The notes under the pieces: model-generated
What the model was told of the DNA's origin: nothing
Databases searched by the model: none
Seen by the model: the letters and a program-made list of their open reading frames with translations, nothing else
Shown here: positions 1-8,913 of the stretch, in pieces
Numbering within the stretch: the first letter of the stretch is position 1
How the letters are laid out: each line of letters begins with the position of its first letter
Origin: Flagellimonas aequoris
Lineage (GTDB): Bacteria; Bacteroidota; Bacteroidia; Flavobacteriales; Flavobacteriaceae
NCBI RefSeq assembly: GCF_003584165.1
Contig: NZ_QXFJ01000030.1
Coordinates: 806,001 to 870,000, forward strand
Direction of reading: 5' to 3'
Length of the DNA stretch: 64,000 nt
Program-made: the position numbers and the translations under genes

Positions 1-1500
1 ATTTGATAACCTTCTTGGACATCTACCGCAGTGGTGGTATTGATAATCGTATTGTTCCCATCTTTCCACTCAAACGTGTATCCTTTGGTGCCGCCCGTCA
101 CCAAGACTGTAATACTTCCATTGGTAAAGCCATAGGCCGTGGGTGTTTGAAATGCTGTCAGTTCTACCTCAACGGGGTCATCGGGTTCAGTAATGACCAT
201 TTGGGTTTCACCATTGGGTATTCCCATACAACCACTGGCATGTTGCACCTCAATTTCGTAGTCACCGGGAGACAATCCTACAAGGGTATGGCTATTTTGT
301 TGGGCAAAATTTTTCCAGTCACCCCCATTGATACGATATTGATAGTTGTTTACATTTCCCCCTTGGGCTGTGATTTTGATACGACCATCACTTCCACCAT
401 AGCAATACACATCGTTGAGTTTTTGGAGGGAGAAGGTTATGGGGTCTGGATCTTCTACTTTAAAAACATCGGATGGAATTAAACTATTCCATGAATCATT
501 GTCAGGTTCCTGCTCATCATCGAATCGTGTTTGGTATTTTATGTAGTAAGTTCCCTGCGCTAAGTTTTTAGGCCAAACATAGCCAAAGGTTTCATTTTGA
601 TTGTCGACTAATGATGCGATGTTCCCTATTTGCTTTACCAAGGCATCATTGGCATCATCATATAGAGAAACATATAATTTTTCATTTTCATAAAGGTTCC
701 TATCCAAATTGATAGTGAAATTGCCGTCGTTTTTTCCGGGACAAGAAGTTTTATGTGTAATGATTTCATCCAACCCTGGGGAACAACCAATGATGGAGAA
801 TGTAAAGTACTGATCCGATGCCAAAACAACATCTGTGAATGGTGCGGTAACAGTATAAGTGAGTTGCAGGTTTCCTTCGAAGAAAGTTTTATAATTCTCC
901 CCAAAAATTTCTTCTACACTGACATTTAATGGATACCTATGCCTAAATTGAGGTATATCAACCCACTCATTGTTTTTGTTGATGTATTGCCAAGTTAGGT
1001 TTATCACATTGTGGTTCTGTCCATCTTCATATTGTTCAAAAAGTGGTTGATTGAGACATCTATCCGTATCTCCTGGATCTAGGTTAGGCAACAGGATTGA
1101 GAAATAATCTAATGGCAAGCAATTAACCGTGCCACATTCCAATATATCAGGACCATCATATTCAATTTGAAGGATTTCAAAGGGATGTAATGTTTTTTCT
1201 TTTAAATCACTTGGCGCATCACAATACCAACCAAATTGACCACAAGGCCCATTACAATTATTCTCTGGGTCATCATTATACCCTTCTAGATAATCAACGC
1301 TTACCAATACTTGGTCTTCGGGAATAGAAAAAACTCCCATATCATGGGAAATAGTATATTTATATTCATAATCACCTATTTGACACCAATTTGCCGGAGT
1401 AATGTTTTCTGGCTTTTTAGAAAAAACATAAAGAGTAGATTGTGAAAATCCAACTTGGACTATTAAACCAAAAAGTAGAAGTAGAGTAATTTTTTTCATA
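1..1500 (-). CDS. secreted SprB-repeat protein, C-terminus beyond left edge
   Basis: The reverse strand is open from an ATG at 1500-1498 to base 1, about 500 codons with no stop, so only the N-terminal part is present. The first 20 residues, MKKITLLLLFGLIVQVGFSQ, form a clear signal peptide. A Cys-rich region follows (residues about 80-150). Near residues 360 and 450 are two stretches of the SprB-repeat type (YCYGGSDGRI...GLSPGDYEIEV and FTNGSITVLVTGGTKGY...WKDG), repeats found in large flavobacterial surface adhesins. It lies 4 bp after the FN3-protein stop and ends a three-gene minus-strand run. The function is unknown; a surface or adhesin-like role is inferred. Whether it ends in a type IX secretion signal cannot be seen. 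Confidence 0.8.
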
Positions 1501-1504
1501 ACCA

Positions 1505-3661
1505 TTAATATTTTACATCCAAAGTTGAAATCCCACTTACTCCCCCATCTTGAAACACCATTCTGAACAAGTAGGTATATTCATTGTTGACCTTTACTTT
1601 ACGATCTATGATGCCTGTTGCATCCGCAGGGATTTCTTTTAAGAGGTTCATGGAACCCGCTTTAAGACCTTTATAAATGACAATCTTGGATGCGTTTTCG
1701 AGTTTGTATGACTTCCAGTGAAGTTCTATGGCATTATGCTCCCTATCAGCAAGTCCATAAACCCCTTCCAATGGAGGGTATAAAGTGGCCTTGGGGAGTA
1801 CCACGGTCAAAGGGGGTGAAGGATCGGATTCCAAACCACTATCATCCACAGCAATTAGGGTATAACTGTATTGGCGGTTTTCCTCAACTTCACTATCTGC
1901 CCAGCTTGCAATCGATGGCCCCGAGCTCTCCTCTAGGGTATGAACCAACCTCCAACCAACACTGTCCTTTTCTTTCCTATAGAGTTGATGCTGTACTACA
2001 TCTTCACTTGAACTCTTGGCCCATGTGAGGTGTACCTTGCCTTCTTTGATATGGTATGACTTGAATACAGGCTGGTTGGGTCTTACAAAATCCGGCTTTT
2101 TGATTTCCAAAATCTCAGAGGGTTCGGACATATTGAACCGTTGGTCTACCGCAATGAGCTGATAGTACACCTTATTATTCAAGCTTTTTACCGAGACACT
2201 ATCATAATAGGTAGTCCCCTGATGTGGAGAAACCGTTATTTGGGAATACTCCTCGTTTTTATTATTACCCTTAAAAATGCGATAGCCAAGGATATCCTTT
2301 TCGGTGTTTGGGTCCCAATTCAACGTTACCACTCCCAAACTATCTATGCTGCCTTTAAACCCTTTGGGTTTATTTGGGGGGACAGAATCCACAGGTTGAA
2401 CCAAAGCCGGAAATGAGGTGCGGCTTCCCCCATTTTTACCTATTGCCGTTATGGTCATATAATTTGTGGGATCCAGGCCATCATACTGCACCTTTCTTGC
2501 CTCAGGGGGAATATTTTTCACTACTGTTTTGTAGGTGCCATCTGCCCTGTTACTTTTATTGAGTTCAAAACCTGTAATGTGCCCGTTGCCCTCTTCCAAA
2601 AATTCCCATTCCAACAGCACACTTCGTTCATCCAAATAATGTTTGTTGGTAATGTGGGGGACGTATTCCAGTAGCTTCTCGCCTTTTCCTGAAACCACCT
2701 CTGAAAATGGGCTGAATTCCCCAAACGGCGTTTTTGCTTTAATACGATAATGATAAGTTTTTCCATTGGTGATGGAATCCGTATAAAACATGCGCTGGGG
2801 ATCCGTCCGTTCACTGTGGTTGAGACTGGTCAATGGCAAATCATTCAAACTTTTAAAGTTGATGCCATCTTCCGAACGTTCCACGTAGTAACTGTTGTAG
2901 AGTTGATGGTGTGTGGCATAATTCCAGCTCAAAAGAGTCTTCCCATCCATAAAGACCACGGCCAAATCCAATGGCTTGGGCAGTTCCTCATAGTCTTTAA
3001 GACCTATAAAAACTCCTCCTTCCTGAATCGAAAGCACATTATCGGGAGCCGCTGGAGAAACTTTGTACACATATTTCTCATTGGCGTACACTTCATTGTC
3101 CACATAGCCCAGCCCTGCCATTTGCGCGACTTCAAAATCTTGGTCTGCGGCATACAGTCCCCATGTAAACCGTTGTTCTTGTTCTTGGGCCAGATTTATG
3201 ATACTGGACAACTCGTTCATTCCCTCCACATCAAAACTTTCACCATAAATGGATTGGGCCAAAACGGCAGCGTTGTCATTTGTTTCGATTTGGGGCATCC
3301 ACTCTTCCAATGGCTGGGGTTTAAAAAAACCTAAGGATTTTTCAATAGGCCGGGGTAACGTGGTCTGGTTTTGCGTTACGGTATATCTTTTCACCTCATA
3401 ACCATCCTGATTGAGTTTTCTCCACGCCAGAGCCGTGGTGACAGCCCAGCGTAGCATGATGGAGCCATTCTGCTGCGGCCGGGCCATCACTACGATTTGA
3501 GGAGTCTCCAATTCCAAGGAATCTTGTTGTGCATGGCTTTTTGAAACTAAAAAAAGGCTTATCGCCAATAACCAAAAACAAGCTACCGAATGTAATGGAG
3601 CAAAGTGCCTGTTCAAAAGTTTCTTGCCAAATAGGATGTCTTTTAATGCTTTGACCATCAT
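1505..3661 (-). CDS. secreted fibronectin type III repeat protein
   Basis: This protein has about 718 residues. The ATG at 3661-3659 is chosen because it shares one base with the stop of the upstream gene (TGATG), a coupled-translation arrangement; the frame could also start at a TTG just upstream. A basic N-terminus precedes a hydrophobic segment (ACFWLLAISLFLVSKSHAQ) that reads as a signal peptide. From about residue 215 on there are four or five FN3-like beta-sandwich units, seen as repeated VxLxW...GYxIxR/YY...Y.Y.xxAxD patterns. No enzymatic motif is visible and the end (STLDVKY) does not look like a type IX signal. It is likely a structural or scaffold protein working with its two neighbours. 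Confidence 0.85.
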   Translation of the reverse strand: MMVKALKDILFGKKLLNRHFAPLHSVACFWLLAISLFLVSKSHAQQDSLELETPQIVVMARPQQNGSIMLRWAVTTALAWRKLNQDGYEVKRYTVTQNQTTLPRPIEKSLGFFKPQPLEEWMPQIETNDNAAVLAQSIYGESFDVEGMNELSSIINLAQEQEQRFTWGLYAADQDFEVAQMAGLGYVDNEVYANEKYVYKVSPAAPDNVLSIQEGGVFIGLKDYEELPKPLDLAVVFMDGKTLLSWNYATHHQLYNSYYVERSEDGINFKSLNDLPLTSLNHSERTDPQRMFYTDSITNGKTYHYRIKAKTPFGEFSPFSEVVSGKGEKLLEYVPHITNKHYLDERSVLLEWEFLEEGNGHITGFELNKSNRADGTYKTVVKNIPPEARKVQYDGLDPTNYMTITAIGKNGGSRTSFPALVQPVDSVPPNKPKGFKGSIDSLGVVTLNWDPNTEKDILGYRIFKGNNKNEEYSQITVSPHQGTTYYDSVSVKSLNNKVYYQLIAVDQRFNMSEPSEILEIKKPDFVRPNQPVFKSYHIKEGKVHLTWAKSSSEDVVQHQLYRKEKDSVGWRLVHTLEESSGPSIASWADSEVEENRQYSYTLIAVDDSGLESDPSPPLTVVLPKATLYPPLEGVYGLADREHNAIELHWKSYKLENASKIVIYKGLKAGSMNLLKEIPADATGIIDRKVKVNNEYTYLFRMVFQDGGVSGISTLDVKY

Positions 3662-6600
3662 CAATAAGGGTTATTGTATTTGAAAATTTCGGAGGTTCCT
3701 TTAATATTACCCGGCAGGATATATTGGAACATGACCTTATAATCCCCTTTTTGTATAGCAGGGAAAATGCCATTGATGATGTAATCGTATTGCTGGATCT
3801 TGTAGGCGTTTGCAGAGGGATTGTTCAAATAGGCATTCACCACTTTATACTGGATATCCAAAAAGTCTTGCTTATAGTAAAAAGGAAGGTTGTAGCGATA
3901 GGGCAACCTAATATCCAAAAGGGAATAGGACGGGCTTGATTCCAGATATGTGCAATACCAACTCAAAACCTCAATACCCTTTTTAGGCGGCAATCCCAAA
4001 AGAGAAACATCCCTATTTACCGTAAACGCTGGTTCCAACGGATAAGCTTCATAAATCAAGGGATCGATCTTCTGATGATAGTAGGAATCATTCAAAATAG
4101 CTTGAGCCATGATCATAGGATTGTCCCCGGTATATGTACTTCCCAACAATTCTTCCTTGCTAAACCGTTCCGAAGGGGCCACATCCACTTGGAGCGCATG
4201 CACATTGGAATAGATGGGGTCCAAATAATAATCGGTCGCATTTTTGGCTCTTAGTTTTTCTGAAAAAGTATCAAAAGCACTTGTGGTAAACTCATAGACA
4301 AGTATTTCTGTCTCTGCTTCCTTTTGGGCCGTGGTCTCCATCTTACGATTACGAACCTCTATACTGGTACCTTCATCTCCCATATCTTGGGCCACATAAT
4401 TTTCACCAACACTTCCGGAGCTGGCCTGTTCGGGGGATTGACTAAGTATTTGGAAGGAATAGGTCTTTTGGTTTCCCAAGGTTGGAAAATCAAAATGGGC
4501 CATTTTATCATTTTGGTCGTAAAAAATATTGTTCACTCGAAACTCTTCACTTTCCGATGTAAACCTCGCAAACTGGATCCAATCCGTTTCTGGTTCAAAA
4601 AGATAGGGTTGTCCCCTTTCTAATTTAATGTATCCGGATTTTCTCTCTTTCTGATAAAAATACTTTTGATCGATTACGGGGTAGCAATACACAATATTCG
4701 TAAGTGGAATATAGTCCGGGGCATCTCCCGTGGTGAAATGACGTTCTTCACTTTCCTTGGCAGGCTTTCCGTCTTGAGAAAGGGTAACCCAACCATTGTT
4801 TCTCCACTCTTGGAAACTGACCGTAACCTTGGTTTGAAGGGAAGCGTTCGGGGGCAAAATATCGTGGGATATAAAGTTTACCGCATCGTTGTTTTCATTC
4901 CATTCAAAATTTCCTTGGATGGTATTTCCATCCTTGGTGACCCTGAATTCATCCAACAGGATGCGATAGGTTTTAATGCCTTCGTCATCCTCAAGCTCAA
5001 AAGGGGCATTAATCTTCATGTTGAAGACGGCTTGTGGCACGGTAAAAACATCCACTCCATCGGTTCCTTCCTGCGGATTGACTTCGGATATCACTTTCAA
5101 ACCTCCCAATGGAGACCCACCAACAATCTCACATTCCTCTCCCAATTCAACCTTAAATCTAAACCTGCCCTTGACCAATCCTCCCAAAAGATTGAAATAT
5201 CCTCCCAAATAACCCCTGAACCATGCTGGATTGGGTAGTTTCGCCTGTAAAAGAACCGCAGCCCCAGCTTTGATAATGGGAATCTTTTTGTGAACGAACA
5301 ATAACTTAATCTTGATGCCAAGTTCTCCCTGTAAATAGGCATATGCCTGACCATTGGCATACCACCCATCAATTCCGATCTGCCCACTTCCTTTGCAAGC
5401 GGTTTCCCCATAATCTCGCATCATGATATCAAACCCAAGACCTGCCTGAAATCTTGCATAAAAAATCAGAAAGGTCATGTCCCCAGTATCCACACTGAAA
5501 TCGGAACCAAAAGCTAGCCCCCTACCTTCCCCTAGGGCATTCAAGTCCCGCATATAATCCAATTGGGCCACATCCACCCCCAATATTTCAGCAACAATGG
5601 CGGGCGGTGGCGGGCTCCCTGCCAAGTGATCACCGATCATGAGATAAGATGTACTTTTTATATTGAAACTACCCAGTCCCAACTGTAGGCCAATGCGGTC
5701 TTCAGGGGTTCCCACATGGAGATACCATTCCCCTGGGCCAGAGTGAAACACTGCCCAACCAGCCCTTCCCTTAGGTCCTACTCCTTTAAAAAAACCTCCG
5801 GGTGTATTGACATAGATTTCTAATTCAGCATGAAAAGTCTTGTTCCTGAAATCCATCTCCATTGCAAAATTGGCATCAATACCCACATCAAAAGTGAGTC
5901 CGTCTTGAGGAAAGCTTACTTTACCGTAATCGACCAGATTGGTCTCCTTTAACTGTTGCATGGTCGCGTTGTTCTCGCCGTATGAGTTTATTTTTTGCTC
6001 CATGCCAGCCAACTTCTGTTTGAACTTATCCCCGAACTTATAATCAAGGGCTTTTACAATGTGTCCCTCTCCAAAGAACAGCACACGGTTTAACCCAAGG
6101 TGGTTGTTAAAATCCATTTCAAAACCGACCTTGCCGTTAAATGCATTTTCGTTGGCAAGTGCAAATCCTATGAGTGCCCTAAAACCTAACCCTGTGCTAG
6201 CACTAGGGACATAAGATTGGCCTGAAGGTGCCATGGCCGAATAGGTTCCAGTTTGTTTGGACATCTTGTAGTAGGCACCTCCGCCAAATCCATTTACTTG
6301 CGCCGGGCCTATGTAGACCTTCGTAGGTGATTTGGAAAGGTCTGCATAGGCATCTACGAACCAATATCGAAACTCTTTTTTTCCAAACCATGCCGAAGCA
6401 TCAACACTGATTCCATTGAAAGTGGCTCCCAGCTCCCCATAAAATCCGTTTCCATAGATAGGGTCATTATTCTTAATGTCCAGCATACCATGCATTTGTA
6501 TGCTTCCCAAGTCCGCTTCAATAGCTATTCTGCCAATGTCAATACCTTTAAATCGCCAGCGATGTAACGCTTCATTCTCGTTGAACCCACCTACAATAGA

Positions 6601-8376
6601 AAGTTTTGTACTACCCGAAAAACCACTTTCCATCAAATTGACATTGACTCCAAAGGTTAAAGAGGCTTCCGAATTGTTTGTGGTAATGCATATTTCGGAT
6701 ATAGTCACGGGGAAATCAGCAAACTTGACCTCGCCATTGTATCCAAGATAGTCCACTTGAAAATAGGGGATCTCGGTCTGCAATTGAAGGTTCTGGAACG
6801 TAATTCCCTTAAAATCCATGATTGGATTACCATCTTTCGATTCAGAATTGTTCCCTTTTATTTCCAAGCTTCCATGGAGGACTGCCTTTGGTCTGAACTT
6901 GTTTTCGGATACCCTTAATTCCACATAGGAGTTCGGTGTCAATGTGGCTTTTGCCTTAAAAACATCAAACGAAAGCTCGCTATCAGCTGTAGCTGAGAGT
7001 AAATATTCTTCATTGACCGGGTCTATTATAGCTTCATACGAAAGTACTTTTCCTTTTGTGCCATTTTGTTCGTTATCTTGAGAATTTACGGCCACTTCTT
7101 TTGTTAAAGGCAACACTATCAATCCATTAAATCCCGCACTTACTAAGTTGTTCGTCAGTAAACTGGCTTCAATATGATCTACTGAGAATTGCCACTTTGA
7201 AGCTTCTCCTTCTTGGATCGGTAAAATATGATCTACCGAGAATTTCCCAGATACACCCATACCATCCATCAATAGATGGGAGGCCCGAAATTTTATCCGT
7301 TCCTCACTGCCTCTTTTTTTGAACTGTTTTGGGAGTACCACATTGAATTCCTTGAGGTACACTCCACGCCATAATTGTTCATTTCCAGAAATCAAATATT
7401 GTTGGTATCCATCTGGAAAATACATGTTGGAAGAATTCCTGATATCACTAAAATCGAAAACAGCATCTTTGACCTCAAACACCAATCCTGCTTTTCCAAT
7501 ACCATCCGAGTTCCCTAATTTTGTAAGTTGAAAGGGTGGAAGGTCCACTTCCACCAATATATCGTTCCAATCGCTCACAATGGTTTGGAAATGTCCCTGC
7601 ACTTTGACATCGGCATTTGAAATAACCGAGTAATTGGCATCAACGGGTTCCAATAGATTTCGTGAGAATAATATGTCCGCCGAAATACCGAGTTCCTTAA
7701 ATCCACCACAGTCAATTGTAACATAAGTTGACTTTTCAACGTTTCCCGTCTTCATATCGAAACCTCCCTTGAGGGCTACCAAAGCATTGCCCCCATTGAT
7801 GGGAATAGGGATATCTCCCAATAAAATCAAATTGGCATCACCATAAATTCCACCTTGATGGGAAATCCTTATATTATCTGAACCAAAAAAGAGATTTATG
7901 GAAGTCCCATTTACATCGGATTGGGGTATACCTATATGGACAAAAGCAGTTACCTCTGTATACTCTGGGAAAATCTTGGCTTTGCTTATGGCCAAAGTAT
8001 AGGTCATGTTTCCTATTTCCTTTTTTACACCGATTGGCAAAACAGCAATATCTTTGGAATTGACAAGATCCACATAATTTTGGGTCGATTCCAATCTTTC
8101 AAATACCGTTTTTGCAGTGGAAATTTGTTCATTGACGACTGAATCCAAAGCAAAATTCTTACCCATATATGTTTCATTGAACTCGCTTATCGGCCTAGGG
8201 AAAGAAGATGGCACTTTTGCATGATCAAGATCTAACCCTTTAAAATATCTTATCGATGTCTTGCCAGACAAAGGGGATTTTTCTAATAATGAGTCCTTTT
8301 TCTCTGGATGTATTGCTGCTACTGACTTTAACACGTAAATACATATGAAACAGAACTTTACAACATTTTTGGCCAT
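3661..8376 (-). CDS. very large secreted beta-rich protein of unknown function
   Basis: This 1571-residue protein has an N-terminal hydrophobic signal (VKFCFICIYVLKSVAAIH). The remainder is almost entirely predicted beta structure: many alternating hydrophobic strands and Gly/Asn turns, with short Pro-rich loops (GSPPPPAIV near residue 920). A Gly-rich region around residues 1000-1110 (GQIGIDGWYANGQAYAYLQG...) resembles a beta-barrel or beta-helix face. I recognise no family or catalytic motif. It is the first gene of a set with the FN3 protein (one-base overlap) and the SprB-repeat protein, so the three probably form one cell-surface assembly. No good TAnnTTTG box is seen just upstream. Confidence 0.85.
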   Translation of the reverse strand: MAKNVVKFCFICIYVLKSVAAIHPEKKDSLLEKSPLSGKTSIRYFKGLDLDHAKVPSSFPRPISEFNETYMGKNFALDSVVNEQISTAKTVFERLESTQNYVDLVNSKDIAVLPIGVKKEIGNMTYTLAISKAKIFPEYTEVTAFVHIGIPQSDVNGTSINLFFGSDNIRISHQGGIYGDANLILLGDIPIPINGGNALVALKGGFDMKTGNVEKSTYVTIDCGGFKELGISADILFSRNLLEPVDANYSVISNADVKVQGHFQTIVSDWNDILVEVDLPPFQLTKLGNSDGIGKAGLVFEVKDAVFDFSDIRNSSNMYFPDGYQQYLISGNEQLWRGVYLKEFNVVLPKQFKKRGSEERIKFRASHLLMDGMGVSGKFSVDHILPIQEGEASKWQFSVDHIEASLLTNNLVSAGFNGLIVLPLTKEVAVNSQDNEQNGTKGKVLSYEAIIDPVNEEYLLSATADSELSFDVFKAKATLTPNSYVELRVSENKFRPKAVLHGSLEIKGNNSESKDGNPIMDFKGITFQNLQLQTEIPYFQVDYLGYNGEVKFADFPVTISEICITTNNSEASLTFGVNVNLMESGFSGSTKLSIVGGFNENEALHRWRFKGIDIGRIAIEADLGSIQMHGMLDIKNNDPIYGNGFYGELGATFNGISVDASAWFGKKEFRYWFVDAYADLSKSPTKVYIGPAQVNGFGGGAYYKMSKQTGTYSAMAPSGQSYVPSASTGLGFRALIGFALANENAFNGKVGFEMDFNNHLGLNRVLFFGEGHIVKALDYKFGDKFKQKLAGMEQKINSYGENNATMQQLKETNLVDYGKVSFPQDGLTFDVGIDANFAMEMDFRNKTFHAELEIYVNTPGGFFKGVGPKGRAGWAVFHSGPGEWYLHVGTPEDRIGLQLGLGSFNIKSTSYLMIGDHLAGSPPPPAIVAEILGVDVAQLDYMRDLNALGEGRGLAFGSDFSVDTGDMTFLIFYARFQAGLGFDIMMRDYGETACKGSGQIGIDGWYANGQAYAYLQGELGIKIKLLFVHKKIPIIKAGAAVLLQAKLPNPAWFRGYLGGYFNLLGGLVKGRFRFKVELGEECEIVGGSPLGGLKVISEVNPQEGTDGVDVFTVPQAVFNMKINAPFELEDDEGIKTYRILLDEFRVTKDGNTIQGNFEWNENNDAVNFISHDILPPNASLQTKVTVSFQEWRNNGWVTLSQDGKPAKESEERHFTTGDAPDYIPLTNIVYCYPVIDQKYFYQKERKSGYIKLERGQPYLFEPETDWIQFARFTSESEEFRVNNIFYDQNDKMAHFDFPTLGNQKTYSFQILSQSPEQASSGSVGENYVAQDMGDEGTSIEVRNRKMETTAQKEAETEILVYEFTTSAFDTFSEKLRAKNATDYYLDPIYSNVHALQVDVAPSERFSKEELLGSTYTGDNPMIMAQAILNDSYYHQKIDPLIYEAYPLEPAFTVNRDVSLLGLPPKKGIEVLSWYCTYLESSPSYSLLDIRLPYRYNLPFYYKQDFLDIQYKVVNAYLNNPSANAYKIQQYDYIINGIFPAIQKGDYKVMFQYILPGNIKGTSEIFKYNNPY

Positions 8377-8535
8377 GAATAGGTTGCCTTATCTTTATTG
8401 GTGAGAGAAAAAACTTTACTAGTTGCGAGGGAAAATAGCCTAAATCAATAGGCTTCATGACTAGAATTGATGGATGTCCATTTTCAATTGACGAATGGAG
8501 AAATAAAGGCATATCAATAAACCAGGGCAAATAAA

Positions 8536-8563
8536 AAACCCAAGCTGTACAGCTTGGGTTTTT
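8536..8563 (-). terminator. intrinsic terminator after tRNA-His
   Basis: The perfect stem AAACCCAAGCT / AGCTTGGGTTT (loop GTAC) is flanked by an A-run on the left and a T-run on the right. Read on the minus strand it lies 12 nt after the tRNA-His 3' end and is followed by a U-tract. It could work in both directions. Confidence 0.85.
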
Positions 8564-8574
8564 GTCTACTTAAG

Positions 8575-8649
8575 GGTGGAAGACCGGGCTCGAACCGGCG
8601 ACCTCTGGAACCACAATCCAGCGCTCTAACCAACTGAGCTACAACCACC
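8575..8649 (-). tRNA. tRNA-His (anticodon GTG)
   Basis: Read on the minus strand it folds as a cloverleaf: D arm GCTC/GAGC, anticodon stem CTGGA/TCCAG enclosing the loop TTGTGGT (anticodon GTG), and T arm GCCGG/CCGGT with TTCGAGC. G at 8649 can serve as G-1 opposite C73, the histidine identity element. CCA is not encoded. The acceptor stem GTGGTTG/CTTCCAC has two adjacent T-T oppositions (5-68 and 6-67). Confidence 0.93.
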
Positions 8650-8663
8650 ATTTAAAGCGGATG

Positions 8664-8694
8664 CAAAAATACTTTTTTGTATTGATTCAACCAA
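8664..8694 (-). promoter_or_regulatory. promoter of tRNA-His
   Basis: On the minus strand a TTG (8694-8692) lies 20 nt before TATTTTTG (8671-8664), matching the Bacteroidota TTG/TAnnTTTG pattern. Transcription would start about 8 nt before the mature 5' end. Confidence 0.6.
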
Positions 8695-8913
8695 AATATT
8701 TTAAGACTTCCGTACATTAAAATTTTCATTCAGTATTTGACCTTCATATCCTCATTCGTAACCTGCTCAAAATCATGTTGTGCCATGTATGGTATAAATC
8801 ATCGATGAAATACACTTTTTTCAAGACCAAACACACTATTTTTGACGTTTCACAACAATTTATTCCCGCAAGGGCAACCGAAAGTTATTTTTACATCAAA
8901 TTATTTCAACCCT

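Noticed and set aside
3-482. 159-residue plus-strand frame at the left edge
   Set aside because: It lies antisense to the SprB-repeat gene, which has a signal peptide and recognisable repeats.
2750-3334. 194-residue plus-strand frame
   Set aside because: Shadow of the FN3 gene on the other strand; no domain and no promoter.
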